A DNA stretch of 64,000 nucleotides, taken from positions 59,804-123,803 of the forward strand of contig JAOBSW010000055.1 in the NCBI GenBank assembly GCA_026214975.1, given 5' to 3'. The notes under the pieces are model-generated. The model worked only from the letters and a program-made list of their open reading frames with translations. It did not search any database and was not told the DNA's origin. Source of the DNA: Gentiana macrophylla (Eukaryota > Streptophyta > Magnoliopsida > Gentianales > Gentianaceae). Positions 11,184 to 23,226 of the stretch are shown here, piece after piece; the stretch's first letter is position 1; each line of letters starts with the position of its first letter. Made by a program: the position numbers and the translations under genes.

Positions 11184-12428
11184 AAGTTCTTGAAGTCAGC
11201 AACGGCTTGCAATCTTGCGGCTTCCAGTTTAGCGGCTTCACCGGCCTTAAGTTCATCAAGCTCCTTCTTCAATGTGGTAGATTTCTCTTGCTCCTCCTTT
11301 CATACTTGTTTGGATCTGTTGATCTTATCTTGGAAATCATCAGCCATCTTCCTTGCCTAGGCCTCATCTTGCTCGCGGAGAGTCCTCAACTTGGTTAATT
11401 CTACTTCAACGGCCGCCATCTCCTCAACCGTCTTTTTCTCTAACTCACTAAGGCGACTATTCACGGTTCTGAGTTCCATGATAGTGTGATCAAGGCTTGC
11501 CACTAGCTTCTTTACTTGGCCAACCGCTTGGGTTCTCTCCTGAACCTCCTCCCTATATATCCAGCCGGCTTGCTTAAGAATAGTAGCCAATTGAAATCGA
11601 GACAAATCAAGAGTTAAAGGATGCAAAATAGAAGGAAAAATACAAGGCAAGTGATAAAAAGCTTACCACAGCGAGAGCCTTTCCGGCGATCCCGGGCAGA
11701 TCGTCCATCGACTCTATAAGGCCGGATCGGGGATCCACTTGTTTAGCCATATAAATCCGATCCATAATACCTTTTCCAATCTCTTTCCTCACTTTATCAG
11801 GCCAGGGCAATGGGAGATTTCTAAGCCTAGTGACGGCTGCATTAGCATTACCGAGGAGAATAGCATCACCTTTGTTGGTCGGCCTCTGGAAATCAGGATT
11901 AGACCAAATTGACATGCCATCTTTTCGGCGAAGTTCTCCCATAGCAAGTTGTTGAGTCGAAGCCGGAGGAGTCACGTCTTTACCTATCTCAGATTGAGCT
12001 CTGGCCAGAGGTTCGTTGGAAATGCTCGCGCCCCAAAGCACAGGAATCGTAGTCTGGTCAGAATCAGGAGTGGAGGACTTTGAGGTATGGCCTTCCTTGA
12101 GTCTAGATTTCTTTGAGGCCGGAAGATCCAACGTTTTCTCAGGTTTTTGGGGGTTGTCCAAAATAATAGCCTACCGGTCAGTTGTGGTCTCGCAACTATT
12201 TTTCTTTACAAGGTCGCATGCGGTTGCATCACGAGCCCATTTCTCAGCTGCAGAAGATCCAATCATGATCCACTTTTCATGGGCCTGGGGAGCCGTTGGC
12301 TAAACCTGCAATCCTGAGCTCGCATCCCCATCATCAGTTTCTTCGTCTATTGTCGGCAAAACGGTCTTTTGGATTGCCTTAAGTTCTTTCTCCCTGGCCG
12401 CAGCAGCAGCCCTCTTTCTGGCGATAGC
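11184..12428 (-). pseudogene. Antisense ORF of Tat-type gypsy element, 3' exons
   Basis: This is the downstream half of a minus-strand ORF whose start is at 36802. The halves are separated by the 23-kb copia insertion. One exon runs from the insertion to about 11672 and encodes a basic/Ala-rich start (ARKRAAAAAREKEL) and a central phrase PDKVRKEIGKGIMDRIYMAKQ. A GT..AG intron of about 90 bases (about 11672-11574) follows. The last exon (about 11573-11184) encodes a coiled coil (heptads around SRLSELEKKTVEEMAAVEVELTKLRTL). Internal stops near 12300 and 12170 show decay. The 3' end is cut by the gypsy LTR at 11183. Function in the family is unknown; coiled coils are common in the C-termini of these ORFs. 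Confidence 0.6.
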
Positions 12429-15400
12429 TGTTGAATAGGTGTCCTAAACCCAATCGGGTTGGACCGGATCCGACCGGGTCAGGTCATTTACAGTCGATTT
12501 AAGTTCAAGTAATAACTTTATTATGATTAATAAAAGCACTTTTGTTATTATATACTTTGTTTATTTATTAGACCAATTTGTGATATTGTGTATATGATAA
12601 CGCCCTTAGTATTAAATTGTGATAGAGAAACCATGATAGTGATTATGGTTGATAAGATCTCTAATCACTTTAACAAATTAGATACTTAAATGTCTCTAGG
12701 CTGATGTACTGTTGAATGGGGCTTTGACAGTGCGAACAGACTAGCACGTATTATATGTCTTCTGTCTTTAAGGGCAGGGATAGATCTTGTCTATCTAAAT
12801 GTAGTGACACTTGGACTGTACGTGGACGTGTATTAGAGAATGCGTACGTTAGACTGACCCACTTACACTGTTAAGTGTCACACTATGTGACGGTTGTGTA
12901 ATTATCCTTAGGACCGAAGTCTACATGGCATCACGGTGTGGATTGTCATGCTTTGACACTATTGAGGTTTCCCTTAGCCATGGGGCGATCATGCGGTAGT
13001 GATTGGGTGTGAAATTGAAGCATGTAGAGTATACATGTAAGGTCATCTGGGAATCGCGTGCCTTAAGAGTAGGAGTGAATATCCGAAAGGATCTTCCCAT
13101 AAGGAATGTCTAGTTCTCGTGAATCTTTGCAAAGTGGGAGTAAATAAGTTATTCTGAGAGATCTTGATATCCAGATTATGGGATGCGATCAAGTTACGAT
13201 CGTATGGATATTACTACAGCGATAGGATTCTATTTACGTATTGACTCTTCCGATGATTGGGGGTCATTGACGTGTTGCTAGACGCTATCCATGATCGTTA
13301 GAGGTGAAGGGCATTTTCGTAAATTGCACCTTATGTTTACGGCCAACATATTCGGAAGCCTATCGGGTCACACACATATGAATGTCGAGTCGGATTAAAA
13401 TGCGGTTATAGTTGATGACCAAATAAGGAAAGTTTATCTCATGACTATAAGGGTTATAATGGTAAATTAATATGGTGGTATTTATTTATTATGAATAAAT
13501 AAAATACAAGATATTAATTATACATAAATTATATTAATTAAAGAATATTTCGGAAGCCAATAAATTGACAAGATGGGCGCAAGTCACTAGTGTATAGGAT
13601 ACACTTGGATTGTGCAATTTAATTAATAAGATTATCATAATATTAATATTGGATATTAATTGAATTTTGGAAAATATATTTATGGTAATAAGATAAATAT
13701 ATTCAATATAAGATATTGACAATATTTAGTTTTTATTTAATATAAGATATTAAAATAAAAGAGATAAATCAATTATGGAGTTTTCATTATTTTGTTAGGA
13801 GAAGGTTTTTCTCTCTCATCAATCTACTAGAAGATAATCCCAATCAGTTTGAGAAGACCTAGGGGCGCACCACACCTATATAAAAGAGGAGGTTGGCTAG
13901 CTCTTTTGTACATCACAATTCCAAGAGCTAATTGTTCTTGAGAAAAATAGAGAGCTTCTTAGAGAGAGTATTGAGAGGGAGAAAAAGGTCGACCTAGCAG
14001 TCGAATTTTTCTGATAGCAATCCGGGAGGATTCCGGCAAGGTGTTCGTGTGGATAACTGATAGAGGCCGGACGCTGGGACGGCTCAGACGCATCTATTTC
14101 TACCGGACGGTCAAAGCTTCGATCTTTAAGATCAAGAAAGGTATAATCTTATGCTGGTAGACTGGAGCTTATCAGATCTATTATTCAAGGAGTTCACTGT
14201 TTCTGGATGGGTATCTTTCCCATAATTGGTGAGGTGAAAACCAGAATGGACACTATGTGTATGAAGTTTTATGGGGTGGAGCTGCTGACTCTAAAAGAAG
14301 ACCACTGGTTGCATGGTCTGAGGTTTGTCTACCTAAAGATGAAGGGGGTTTGAGGATCTTTAACCTTAAACCAGGAATACTGCACTCCTCGGTAGACATC
14401 TTTGGAATATTCATGCTGAAAAAGCATCACTTTGGATCAAATGGATAGATCATTATTATTTCAAGGGTGTGTCCATCTGGTCTTTCTCTTCTTCTAGCAG
14501 GGTTTCTCCTTTCATCAAAGTTGTACTCAAAATCAAGGATAGGTTGGTGCAAGGGGCTGGTTCTATGGAGGGTGATAGACATCTATTGGAGAGTTGGCAA
14601 GTTGGAGGGAAGCTGTGTCCTAGACTTGCCTATGAGTACTTTAGGCCCAAGGGCATGAAAGTGTGGTGGGTTAACATTGTTTGGAACAGTTGGGCTACTC
14701 CCAAACACTGCTTTGTTCTGTGGTTGGCTACTAGGGGGAGGCTCTTGACCAAAGACAAGATGATCTACTTAGAGGATAGCCATAGTTGCAGTCTCTGCAA
14801 TGATGCACCAGAATCTATTGGCCACTTATTTGTTCAGTGCAGGGTTACCAAGCAGGTCTGGATGATATGAGAGCCTGGCTAGGGATGAGAAGGCAAATGT
14901 CTACCATTTGCAGCACACTTAGGTGGCTCAAGAGGGAAGCTAGGGGCACAAGCATGAGGTCCAGATCTAAAAGGCTGATTGTGGCAGCTGCATGTTACTA
15001 CATCTGGAATATGAGGAACAAGAAGATCATGGAGGGCTCAAGCATCAGTGTAGCAGATGTGGTGCATAATATCAATAAACATGTTTTTTATATTCTACGC
15101 TCTTTGTACCTCTCTGATAGGTCTATACCCCCTACTACTTTGTATTGGTTTGTATGGGTATTGGTGGGGTGGTTTTATTTTTATTTTGGAGATTGCTGGG
15201 ATTATCCCAGGTTTGATTACATAGCTGTGTGCCCCTTGTACTGACTCTACTTCCCTCATCTTGGCTAAGTTTGTGCTGGTGGGGGTTGGTAATGTCTTTG
15301 GCATTACTGATTTTCCTCCCTACATGGTGAGGGGCTGAGTTAGTCCAGGTGTGTTGGCTATCAGATATGCCTTTAGTTTGTTTGTGTGCCCCTTGAATTG

Positions 15401-15939
15401 ATTAGGTCCAATCCTCACCTTTGCTAAGTCTGTACTTGTGGGGGAGTAATTCTTTGGCACTATTCCCCAGCTTGGTGATGGGATAAATCAGCTCAGGTGT
15501 GTTGGCTATCAACAAACTTTCATTAGCTATTAGATTTCCTGTATAGCTAGTTTAGATTGCAGCTGCTGGTTTGCCTGAGTCTATGACTAACCTCGGGTAC
15601 ACCTTTTTTTTTATATAGGCTCCTTTAGTGCTTCTCTGTATCTGTTCTCTTGGGTTTAGATGTGGAGAGGCACTATTATGACCCTTTTATTTTGGTAGGA
15701 TGGGATATGCTCTGTTGGATGCACCTTGTGTACACAATATGACCCATGTTTTGTAATCTTCACTCAGGGTGTACATATGTACATACCTTTGGTTAATAAA
15801 ATTTACATTTTAACCAAAAAAAAAGAAAGGTATAATCTTTGTCCTCCTTGTTATATGTTTATTGTTTAAACGAAATCGATCCTTGGATCGAAAATCAAAT
15901 TTTAATTTTCCGCTGCGCTACTTGTTTGATTTCCTAACA
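12429..15939 (+). repeat. 5' LTR of the long copia element (split by LINE)
   Basis: It matches the LTR at 33748-35600 along its length once the LINE at 14151-15822 is removed (about 1.82 kb net). The 3' LTR has one additional block of about 35 bases near 34545-34585 that is missing here. A TATA box (CTATATAAAAGAGG) lies near 13876-13890. A related solo LTR is at 37611. Confidence 0.92.
14151..15822 (+). mobile_element. 5'-truncated LINE (L1-type) in the copia LTR
   Basis: A 1.67-kb insertion is flanked by a 17-base duplication of AAGAAAGGTATAATCTT (14134-14150 and 15823-15839); the uninterrupted site is seen in the 3' LTR. It ends in an A-run preceded by AATAAA. The coding remnant is the C-terminus of a non-LTR retrotransposon ORF2. 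It has a zinc-binding module (HSCSLCNDAPESIGHLFVQC, about 14782-14840) preceded by a Trp-rich segment and followed by a basic tail ending near 15100. One frameshift near 14400 and another near 14860 break it. Truncation at the 5' end is typical of target-primed reverse transcription. Confidence 0.9.
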
Positions 15940-15940
15940 G

Positions 15941-15953
15941 TGGTATCAGAGCC
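15941..15953 (+). other. Primer binding site (tRNA-iMet) of the long copia
   Basis: TGGTATCAGAGCC stands one base behind the 5' LTR end. It is the standard complement of the 3' end of plant initiator methionine tRNA used by copia elements. Confidence 0.9.
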
Positions 15954-16221
15954 AACTTCGAGCTTAAGCAATAAGCATAATTTTTTCGCATAGTAAATAG
16001 ATCCAATAGATTAAATCATGTTTGATATTGATTAATTAAAGATGCACGAAAAGAGAAAACAAAAAAAAGAGGGGCGGCGGCGCCACCACCCGAAAATTCG
16101 CCGGCAGCGTCGGCGGCCTTTAGGTTGTCGGATGGCCGCGCGCCGACGCCACCCCTTTTCGTTTTTGTTTTGTGTATTCTAATTTCAATTTAGTACATGA
16201 TTATTTTATTGAAATATTAAT
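15954..16221 (+). other. Copia leader, part 1
   Basis: Untranslated leader between the primer site and the nested copia. It contains a strongly GC-rich island at about 16070-16150 (GGCGGCGCC, GCCGGCAGC, GGCCGCGCGCC) in otherwise AT-rich DNA, which could fold stably. The last five bases TTAAT are the target duplication of the nested element. Confidence 0.5.
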
Positions 16222-16539
16222 TGAAGAGAGTTTGAGAAAGTAATAATACTTGAGTAAACTTCAACTAAGTTTATTCATCATAAAAGAGTGAGTATAAATA
16301 GGTACAAGTAAGTGAGAAAGGTCCTAGTAGAGTATAAGCTAGGAGAGAGCAATTAATTACTAGAGTCGGCTAGTATTAATTGCTAGAGTTGTCTATTACC
16401 TAATAAGACAAAATAGAGTGACTTTATGACTTTATGACACATTAATTGTTTATACTATACAATTAATATGTCTCTAATTAATATGTCTCACAATTAATAT
16501 GTTACACTAATGTAATAAATGTAACGTAATATTTCTACA
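16222..16539 (-). repeat. 3' LTR of nested copia
   Basis: 318 bases; on the plus strand it starts TGAAGAGAG and ends TTTCTACA. It agrees with the copy at 20872 except for a few substitutions and an extra 15 bases (TCTCTAATTAATATG, near 16470). The polypurine tract CCAGTTTGAGAGGGGGTGT (minus strand, 16538-16556) abuts it. Confidence 0.92.
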
Positions 16540-16559
16540 CCCCCTCTCAAACTGGGTTG

Positions 16560-18500
16560 TATATGTTTATACAGCCAAGTTTGGTACTCAGTCTGTTGAA
16601 CATAAGTGGCGGAATGGCCTTGGTGAGAATATCGGCGATTCGGTCTCATCGAGGAACATACTGGAGTTGAATAATCTTGGCATCAATCTTCTCCTTCGGG
16701 AAGTGTCCACAATGTCCACATGTTTGGTTTTATCATGATGGACTGGATCCTCCGCCATGCATAAGGCTGAATTATTGTCACAAAGCAGAGTGTGATAGGT
16801 TGTTGAATAGTCTGTTTGAAGTTCGAGAAGGACCCTTTGTATTCATAGAGCTTCACAAATACCCAAAACTAGTGCCCCTGAGTTCGGCTTCAAGATCGCC
16901 ACAGAGACAGAGAGGTTGTTTCTTGCTCCTCCAGGTGACAAGATTTCCCATACATAAAACAAGAGCTCAGTAGTAGACCTTTCCATCCAGTGACACCGGC
17001 CCAATCAAGACATCAGTGTAAACCTTAATAGATCTCTCAAAGCAGACTTGGTGAAATGTAAGCCTTGGCCAGAGTGGACTTCAAGTACCTCAAGATCCCG
17101 CTCACAAGATCCCAATGTTGCTCAAGAGGGCAATGCATGAATCAAGCTAACTAAATCGACTCCATATGCAATATCAGTCTTGTATGGGACGAGATAAATG
17201 AGTTTCCCTACAAGTCTTTGATATTGATCCATCCCGACAAAGAATGTCACCATGCAAAGAGGTATTACTCGGGGTCTACGGGGATACAAAGAGGTTTGCA
17301 TCCCAAAGATACCATTTCCTTCAAAGAGTCCAAAGACATATTTCCTTTGAGAGATAGAGATACCTCGGTTGTTTCGGCTATTTCCATGCCAAGGAAGTAC
17401 TTGAGATATCCTGGATCTTTAACTTGAAACACTTTTGCCGAATGGTCTTCAATTGTTGGATCTCAAAGATGGTCATCACCAAGAAGGATGATATCATCCA
17501 CATAGACAATAAGAATGGATCTTTCTCGGTTGGTTGTTTTGATAAACATGGTGTGATCTCGAGTTGCATTGATGATATCCAGCAGACTTTAACCACAAAG
17601 TGGTAAGTTTTCCAAACCAGGCTCTAGGGACCTGCTTTAGGCCATATAGAGATTTTCTCAATTTGCAAACTTTCCTTGAGTGTGAGTGTTGGCAAAACCA
17701 GGAGGTACATTCATATAGACTTCCTCAAGAAGGTCACCATTTAGGAATGCATTCTTGATATCCAGGTTGGTGGAGAGGCCAGTCAAGTTGGATGACAAGT
17801 GAGATCAAGACTCTGACAGGTGTTTAGCTTTGCCCACGGTGCAAAGGTCTCTTTGTAGTCAAGTCCATATGTTTGAGTGAATCCCCTTGCAAACTAGCCT
17901 AGCTTTGTATTTGTCAATAGTACCATCAAGATTGTACTTGATAGTGAATGACCATTTACAAATTGACTGCCTTCTTTCCATTTGGGAGAGTGGTGAGGTC
18001 CCAAGTATGGTTGTCAAGGAGAGAGCGATCATTTAGTTTTTGATACCGCCTTCCACTTATCATGTTGGAGAGCCTCCTGTATATTCTTAGGAATAGAGTG
18101 AGAGTCCAAGTCTTGTGTAAACATAGCAAAAGAAGGTGACAAGTGATCATAAGACACATAAGTATGGATAGAGTGATTTAGTGCATGATCTCTTTCCCTT
18201 CCGGACAACAATGGGCCTCGCTCATCAATATCGTGGAATGAACAGGTCTCAGAGGCTCGAGGAAGCTACTGCGGTTCGGGGGGTTCGAGAAGTTCTTTGA
18301 GGTTCGATGAGTCCCGCCGAGGTTCAATAGGGTCTTTGGGGCTCGTGAGGTCTTTGAGGTTCGATGAGGGTGATGAGTATCAGTGTCTGGCCGAGGAGTT
18401 GGTTGAGGGATTGGAGTGATCTCAATCTCAATAAGGTTGCCATCTGTGGACTGTCTCAGAGAGGTTTCTTTGTAGTAAGGGTTTTTTCAAAGAATTTTAC
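16560..18500 (-). pseudogene. RT/RNase H region of nested copia
   Basis: Minus-strand reading shows scattered pieces of a copia polymerase in shifting frames. The TLPNGKKAV phrase, typical just upstream of RT, is at about 17960-17990. A frameshifted version of the YVDDI catalytic box lies at about 17490-17510, where the two neighbouring frames together give Met-Trp-Met-Ile and Val-Asp-Asp-Ile. RNase H is too decayed to delimit. No frame is open for more than about 70 codons. Confidence 0.6.
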
Positions 18501-18525
18501 ATCCATAGAATTGTAAAATCTTTTG

Positions 18526-19460
18526 TCATGGGAGAATAACACTTGTAACCTTTCCCGCTTTGGCATAGCCTAGGAAGATGCACTTATGAGCTTTGGGATC
18601 AAGTTTGCTTCGTGTTAGGCGTGAATATAGACAAACACAAGTACATCCAAAGATCTTTGGAGGCAAGTCAAAGAATGAGATGAGGACAAGGATGAGTTGT
18701 CGCAGGGTTTGAATGGGAGTCTTGAATCCTAACACTCTGCTGGGTAGCCTGTTGATCAGGTATGTGGCAGTTAATATAGCTTCACCCCACATATATTTAG
18801 GCACATGTGTGGTGAACATGACTGATCTGGCCATTTCCAGTAAGTGCCTGTTCTTCCTCTCAGCAACCCCATTTTATTGAGGTGTCTCTGCACAGCTACT
18901 AGTGTGAATAATCCTCTTATCATTCAGGAAGGTGCTGAGATTGGACTCATAGTATTCCAAGGCATTATCTGTTTTTAAGATTTTAATCTTAGTGTCAAAT
19001 TGAGTGGATATCATGTTATAGAACTCTTGGAAGATGGTTCCAACTTGATTTATCTTTCATCAGGAATGACCATGTGATCCTGGTGTGGTCATCTATGAAG
19101 GTGACAAACCACCTCTTTCTCTGTTATACTTTTAACTCTTGAGGTCCCCATACATCACTATGAATCGAGTGAAAGGAGTGGAAGGTAAATAAGGTATTTT
19201 AGTATACACATGATTTAGTAAGTTTAGCAAACTGACAAATATCACATTGAAGGTCATTGTTGTTACATCCTTTAAACAATTCAGAATTAAAGACTTTAAA
19301 TAACCAAAACTTGGATGACCTAGCCTATAATGCCATAACATGATATTGTCTAAGGTTTGGTTTGCAGTCTTTGAGGCGATTTCAGTCTTCAATCTTCTCA
19401 TCTTCTTCGCAGGTTGACCATAAATGATCCTGAAAGTGAGCTTTAGCTCTCCCAATCACT
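18526..19460 (-). pseudogene. Integrase region of nested copia
   Basis: The minus strand first encodes the GAG-pre-integrase motif MLWHYRLGHPSFGYLKSLI (about 19285-19345). After broken DNA, the C-terminal part of the integrase core follows, with PKYMWGEAILTATYLINRLP and FGCTCVCLYSR...KLDPKAHKCIFLGY (18834-18526). Frameshifts between 18840 and 19130 remove continuity. The order is correct for Ty1/copia. Confidence 0.8.
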
Positions 19461-19757
19461 TCTCGGAAGAAAGATCTGGAAAATACATTGATTGTCATTA
19501 AACAAGACTTGTCCAATTTAGGTCTTTAGTGAGTCTAATGTGAGATATCAAAGTTACTGATCTAATTTAGGAACAAATAGGACATCCTCGAAGGTATATC
19601 TTATCAAGAAGTTTAACATTTCCAAACCCTTGTGCACATGAGATAGATCCATCAAACAATCTTAATATTGTGGGTTTGATGACGGGGCCTAAAGCGAGAT
19701 ATGAGACTCTTGTTACCAGTCATATGGGATGAAGCCCCGTAATCAACAATCCAAGTA

Positions 19758-20678
19758 TCATTCTTGAGAGGTGAGTGGAATATATACCGCTTTAGCATGA
19801 GTAGCTATGTCGTTGATAGAACTACCTTCCTTTTGTTGAGCAATAAAGGCTTTGAAAGCAGCAAACTGGGCATCCAACATGGTATCTTTGTTCCCTTCTT
19901 CACTGACATGACTGCCCTGACTCTCCCTAGTTGGTTTGGGGTGTTTAAAGGAATTAGGCTTACCATGTAGTTTCCAGCAATTGTCCTTGGTGTGATTTGT
20001 GCGTTTGCAGTGGTCACAGAACAACTTTCATGTCTTCTCAGTAGGGTTCCTGTAAGTATCAAGAACCTCAAGAGCTTCCTGATCACCAACATTGCTGAGC
20101 TATCAGTAGGGTGATCAGCAGGGTTGCTTTGCAGCATTACTTTCCTTCCGCTTTCCTCATGTTTGACTTCAGCAAACACAGATTTGAAGTTGGGGAGTGG
20201 TTTAGTTGCAAGAAATCTACCTCTAACATCATCAAGGGATGAGTTCAGCCCTGTGAGGAACTTGAATACCCTCTTCTTCTCAATGATATTCCTGTATAAG
20301 GCAGCATCCTCTACATCCTTCCATGGGTGAATTTCCAACATATCTAGGTGTTGCCATGCCTTAGATAGTTGGTTGAAGTATTGAGTTACAGACATATCCC
20401 CTTGCCTGCAATTTTGGATTTGAGCTTCAAGATCATAGACCTAAGATGTATTGTCCTTTTTTGAGTAAAGGTCTCGGCATTGTCCTGCATTTCCTTTGCG
20501 AGATATCATACATCATGAAGTTCTCATCGATCTCTTTTGTCATTGACCTCGTGCGGATGGTCATGACTTGGTTATTTTTCTGTATCCCATGCTTCAAACT
20601 TGGGTTCGGCCAAAGCAGGGCGAGTTTGGAGCCGAGATAAGTATCCCATCTTGCTCGGCTCGAGATATACATTTTCAT
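19758..20678 (-). pseudogene. Gag of nested copia
   Basis: This is the nucleocapsid/capsid protein remnant. The capsid part (20395-20000) has VTQYFNQLSKAWQHLD and FKFLTGLNSSLDDVRGRFLA, typical of the UBN2-type copia gag. A zinc knuckle CDHCKRTNHTKDNCWKLHG (C-x2-C-x4-H-x4-C) is at about 20018-19962. The N-terminal piece (20678-20433) is in another frame. Confidence 0.8.
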
Positions 20679-20859
20679 AGATCTTGACCACAGCAGGTAG
20701 TTGTTGCCATCAAGTCGTGATTCAGTAAAGAATGGTTTTCAAATGACCTGGTCTGTCTGACGAGGTTTGAGGGCTCAACTGAGGTGAGAAGCTTCAGATA
20801 ATGAAGACATTCTTGATTGACAAGGCATCGAGAATTTGCAGCGGATTCAGGAGTTTAAG

Positions 20860-20871
20860 TCTCTGATACCA
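20860..20871 (-). other. Primer binding site of nested copia
   Basis: On the minus strand ATGGTATCAGAG follows the LTR end directly, complementary to initiator tRNA-Met. It fixes the element's orientation. Confidence 0.85.
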
Positions 20872-21174
20872 TGAAGAGAGTTTGAGAAAGTAATAATACT
20901 TGAGTAAACTTCAACTTAGTTTATTCATCAAACAAGAGTGAGTATAAATAGGTACAAGTAAGTGAGAAAGGTCCTAGTAGAGTATAAGCTAGGAGAGAGC
21001 AATTAATTACTAGAGTCGGCTAGTATTAATTGCTAGAGTTGTCTATTACCTAATAAGACAAAATAGAGTGACTTTATGACTTTATGACATATTAATTGTT
21101 TATACTATACAATTAATATGTCGCACAATTAATATGTTACACTAATGTAATAAATGTAACGTAATATTTCTACA
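20872..21174 (-). repeat. 5' LTR of nested copia
   Basis: 303 bases, plus-strand TGAAGAGAG...TTTCTACA. It lacks the 15-base block present in the other LTR. Target duplication TTAAT follows at 21175. Confidence 0.92.
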
Positions 21175-21179
21175 TTAAT

Positions 21180-22302
21180 TGACTAAAAGTTAATTAATTA
21201 ATTGATTGGATGCTGTAAAGACGAAAGTAGTTTAAAATTAATCTTTTTCATAATATATGATTGTACGGATTAGATAGTAGATATAATTCGATTATATGGA
21301 CCCCAATTGATCATGGACTCGATTAATAGGATAGATGTGAATGGTTTATTTTTCTCATTTGTATTGTTGTCCTAGGCCGTTATGAAGAACATGACCTAGT
21401 TTTATTTTTGCATTATCCCATTCCGTTAGCTCCCCTGTAATGCGGCGGGTGTCAAATTTAATAGTTATATTTTATGTAATGATGCATTGAAGACAAAGAC
21501 GAAGATCCAAAGAAAGAAAAATAAATGATCCATGGAGATGGTGCATGTCAAAGATCCATTGGTGGTTGCGGCTTCCCTTAGCTTGTGACCCGCGGTTTCG
21601 TCAATTTGTATTCGAAACCGCACTTAGGAAAATTCCATGATCATACCGGTTATTTTATGCGCGGAATGTTGTGTAAGTTTCAATTTATTCGATATCGTAG
21701 TAATATGCACGTAATATATGAGACCGTAATTAAATAAAATTAATTAAGAGAATTAAGTTAAAATTATTCCCACGAAGAAACATCGAGTCATAAATATGTA
21801 TCCCAATATTATAATGATGGTGAAGAGCCCTTGTTCGGATCCAACTGATCGGCCCACGTCGGGAGTTGACCTACCTCGGGTATATCGTTATTATCGAGAT
21901 ATGATCGTTATGAGATCTCACGAATATTTGGGTTACAACTCGACTAAGAATCTTACGGTGATTGGCCCTCGTTAGGACAGTTTAATTTTAGAGACATGAG
22001 GTTGGCTATCACATAGACGATGTGAGTTGTCAAAGAGTTGACTAGTCAAACCACTGGAAGTCGCATTGGACGCGATTGGTAAGTTGTACCTACCCATCGA
22101 AATTGACTCGGTCGATCAGCCCACGTCAGGGATCAAGTCAACTAGATGGGATTCTAGCCACTAAAGAATTAATCGAATTCTTGAAAGCCAGTTGGGAATA
22201 GTTTGTTAGTGGGAGCAAGAACTTATATAAAATTTAAAGTGCAATTTTTAGGTTTTGTGTACATGAACTTTACTTATTCTATCTTTATTTATTTGTTGTA
22301 GA
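21180..22302 (+). other. Copia leader, part 2
   Basis: This is the untranslated leader of the long copia between the nested element and the gag start. No ORF of note is present. A block containing GATCGGCCCACGTCGGGA (about 21848) recurs as GATCAGCCCACGTCAGGGA (about 22115), a short internal direct repeat. Confidence 0.5.
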
Positions 22303-23226
22303 ATGTCGAACAAATTGAACCTTCGTTTTATCATCGATAACAAACTTGACGAAACCAACTTTCTCGACTGGGAAAGGAACCTCAAAATCGTTTTGAGGCA
22401 TGAAAAGATTGGCTATGTCTTGGATGAACCCATACCGCAAAAGCCCGCAGAGGGCGCGGCTGCAGATGCTTTCGAGAAGTACAACAAGCACTATTCTGAC
22501 AGTTCTGATGCTACATGTATCATGCTTGCTTCCATGACACCTGAATTGTAGAAACAGCATGAGTCTATGGACACTTACACAATCATGGTACACCTAAAGG
22601 AGCTTTATGCTTCTCAGTCTCACACTGAGAGGTACAAGGTCTCGAAGGCCCTGTTTGGTTGTAAGATGGCACCCGGGACTGCTGTGGGGTCGCACGTGCT
22701 AAAGATGATCGGGTACATTGAGAGGCTTGAGAAGCTTGGCCACAAGTTGGAACACGAGTTGAGTATTGACTTAATCTTGCAATCTCTACCTAATTCATAC
22801 TCGCAGTTTGTGATGAATTGTCACATGAACAAGATAGATTCCTCCCTTGCGGAGTTATTGAACATGTTGAAAACTGCTGAGGTCACCGTGCAAAAGAGCA
22901 AGCAAGTGTTGCTCGTCACTTCTTCAAAGGGAAAAGGAAAGGCTCAAAAGAAGTCCAAGAAGGCGAAGGCTGCCCCTAAGCCAACGCCTAAGATAGCTAA
23001 AGACAAGACGAAGGATGCTTGCTTCCATTGCGGTGAGACTGGTCATTGGAGAGGCAAATGCAAGGCTTTCTTAAGCACGAAGAAGAGGCATACAAATGCT
23101 TCAACTTCAGGTATGTTTATGATTGAGATCAATATTGCTTCTTCTAATTCTAACCACTGGGTATTAGATACTGGTTGTGGTTCTCATATTTGTACGAATA
23201 TGCTGGCAGAAGGACTAGAGATATGA
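22303..23226 (+). pseudogene. Gag of the long copia
   Basis: The ATG at 22303 opens a UBN2-type gag: N-terminal LDETNFLDWERNLKIVLRH, then the capsid segment. A stop at about 22549 splits it, and the frame resumes at 22567. The central part carries RYKVSKALFGCKM and IDLILQSLPNSYSQFVMN. A Lys-rich linker (about 22920-23010) precedes a zinc knuckle CFHCGETGHWRGKCKAF (about 23020-23070). The protease phrase VLDTGCGSHIC with the catalytic Asp-Thr-Gly is at about 23160-23192, so gag and protease share one frame here. Packaging and processing are the family roles. Confidence 0.85.

Larger units (their letters stand above)
16222..21174 (-). mobile_element. Nested Ty1/copia element, minus strand, nearly full length
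   Basis: A 4.95-kb element is bounded by two direct LTRs (16222-16539 and 20872-21174) and a perfect TTAAT duplication (16217-16221 and 21175-21179). On the minus strand the order is LTR, primer site, gag, integrase, RT, polypurine tract, LTR, as in Ty1/copia. Its ORFs are fragmented by many frameshifts and stops, although the two LTRs are almost identical. It lies in the leader of the larger copia and so is younger than it. Confidence 0.92.

Noticed and set aside
11136..11398. Plus-strand Ser/Leu-rich ORFs
   Set aside because: They are shadows of the coiled-coil coding DNA on the minus strand and run across the LTR boundary at 11183.
16677..17606. Plus-strand ORFs in the nested copia
   Set aside because: The element's orientation is fixed to the minus strand by its primer site and polypurine tract; these are shadows of decayed pol.
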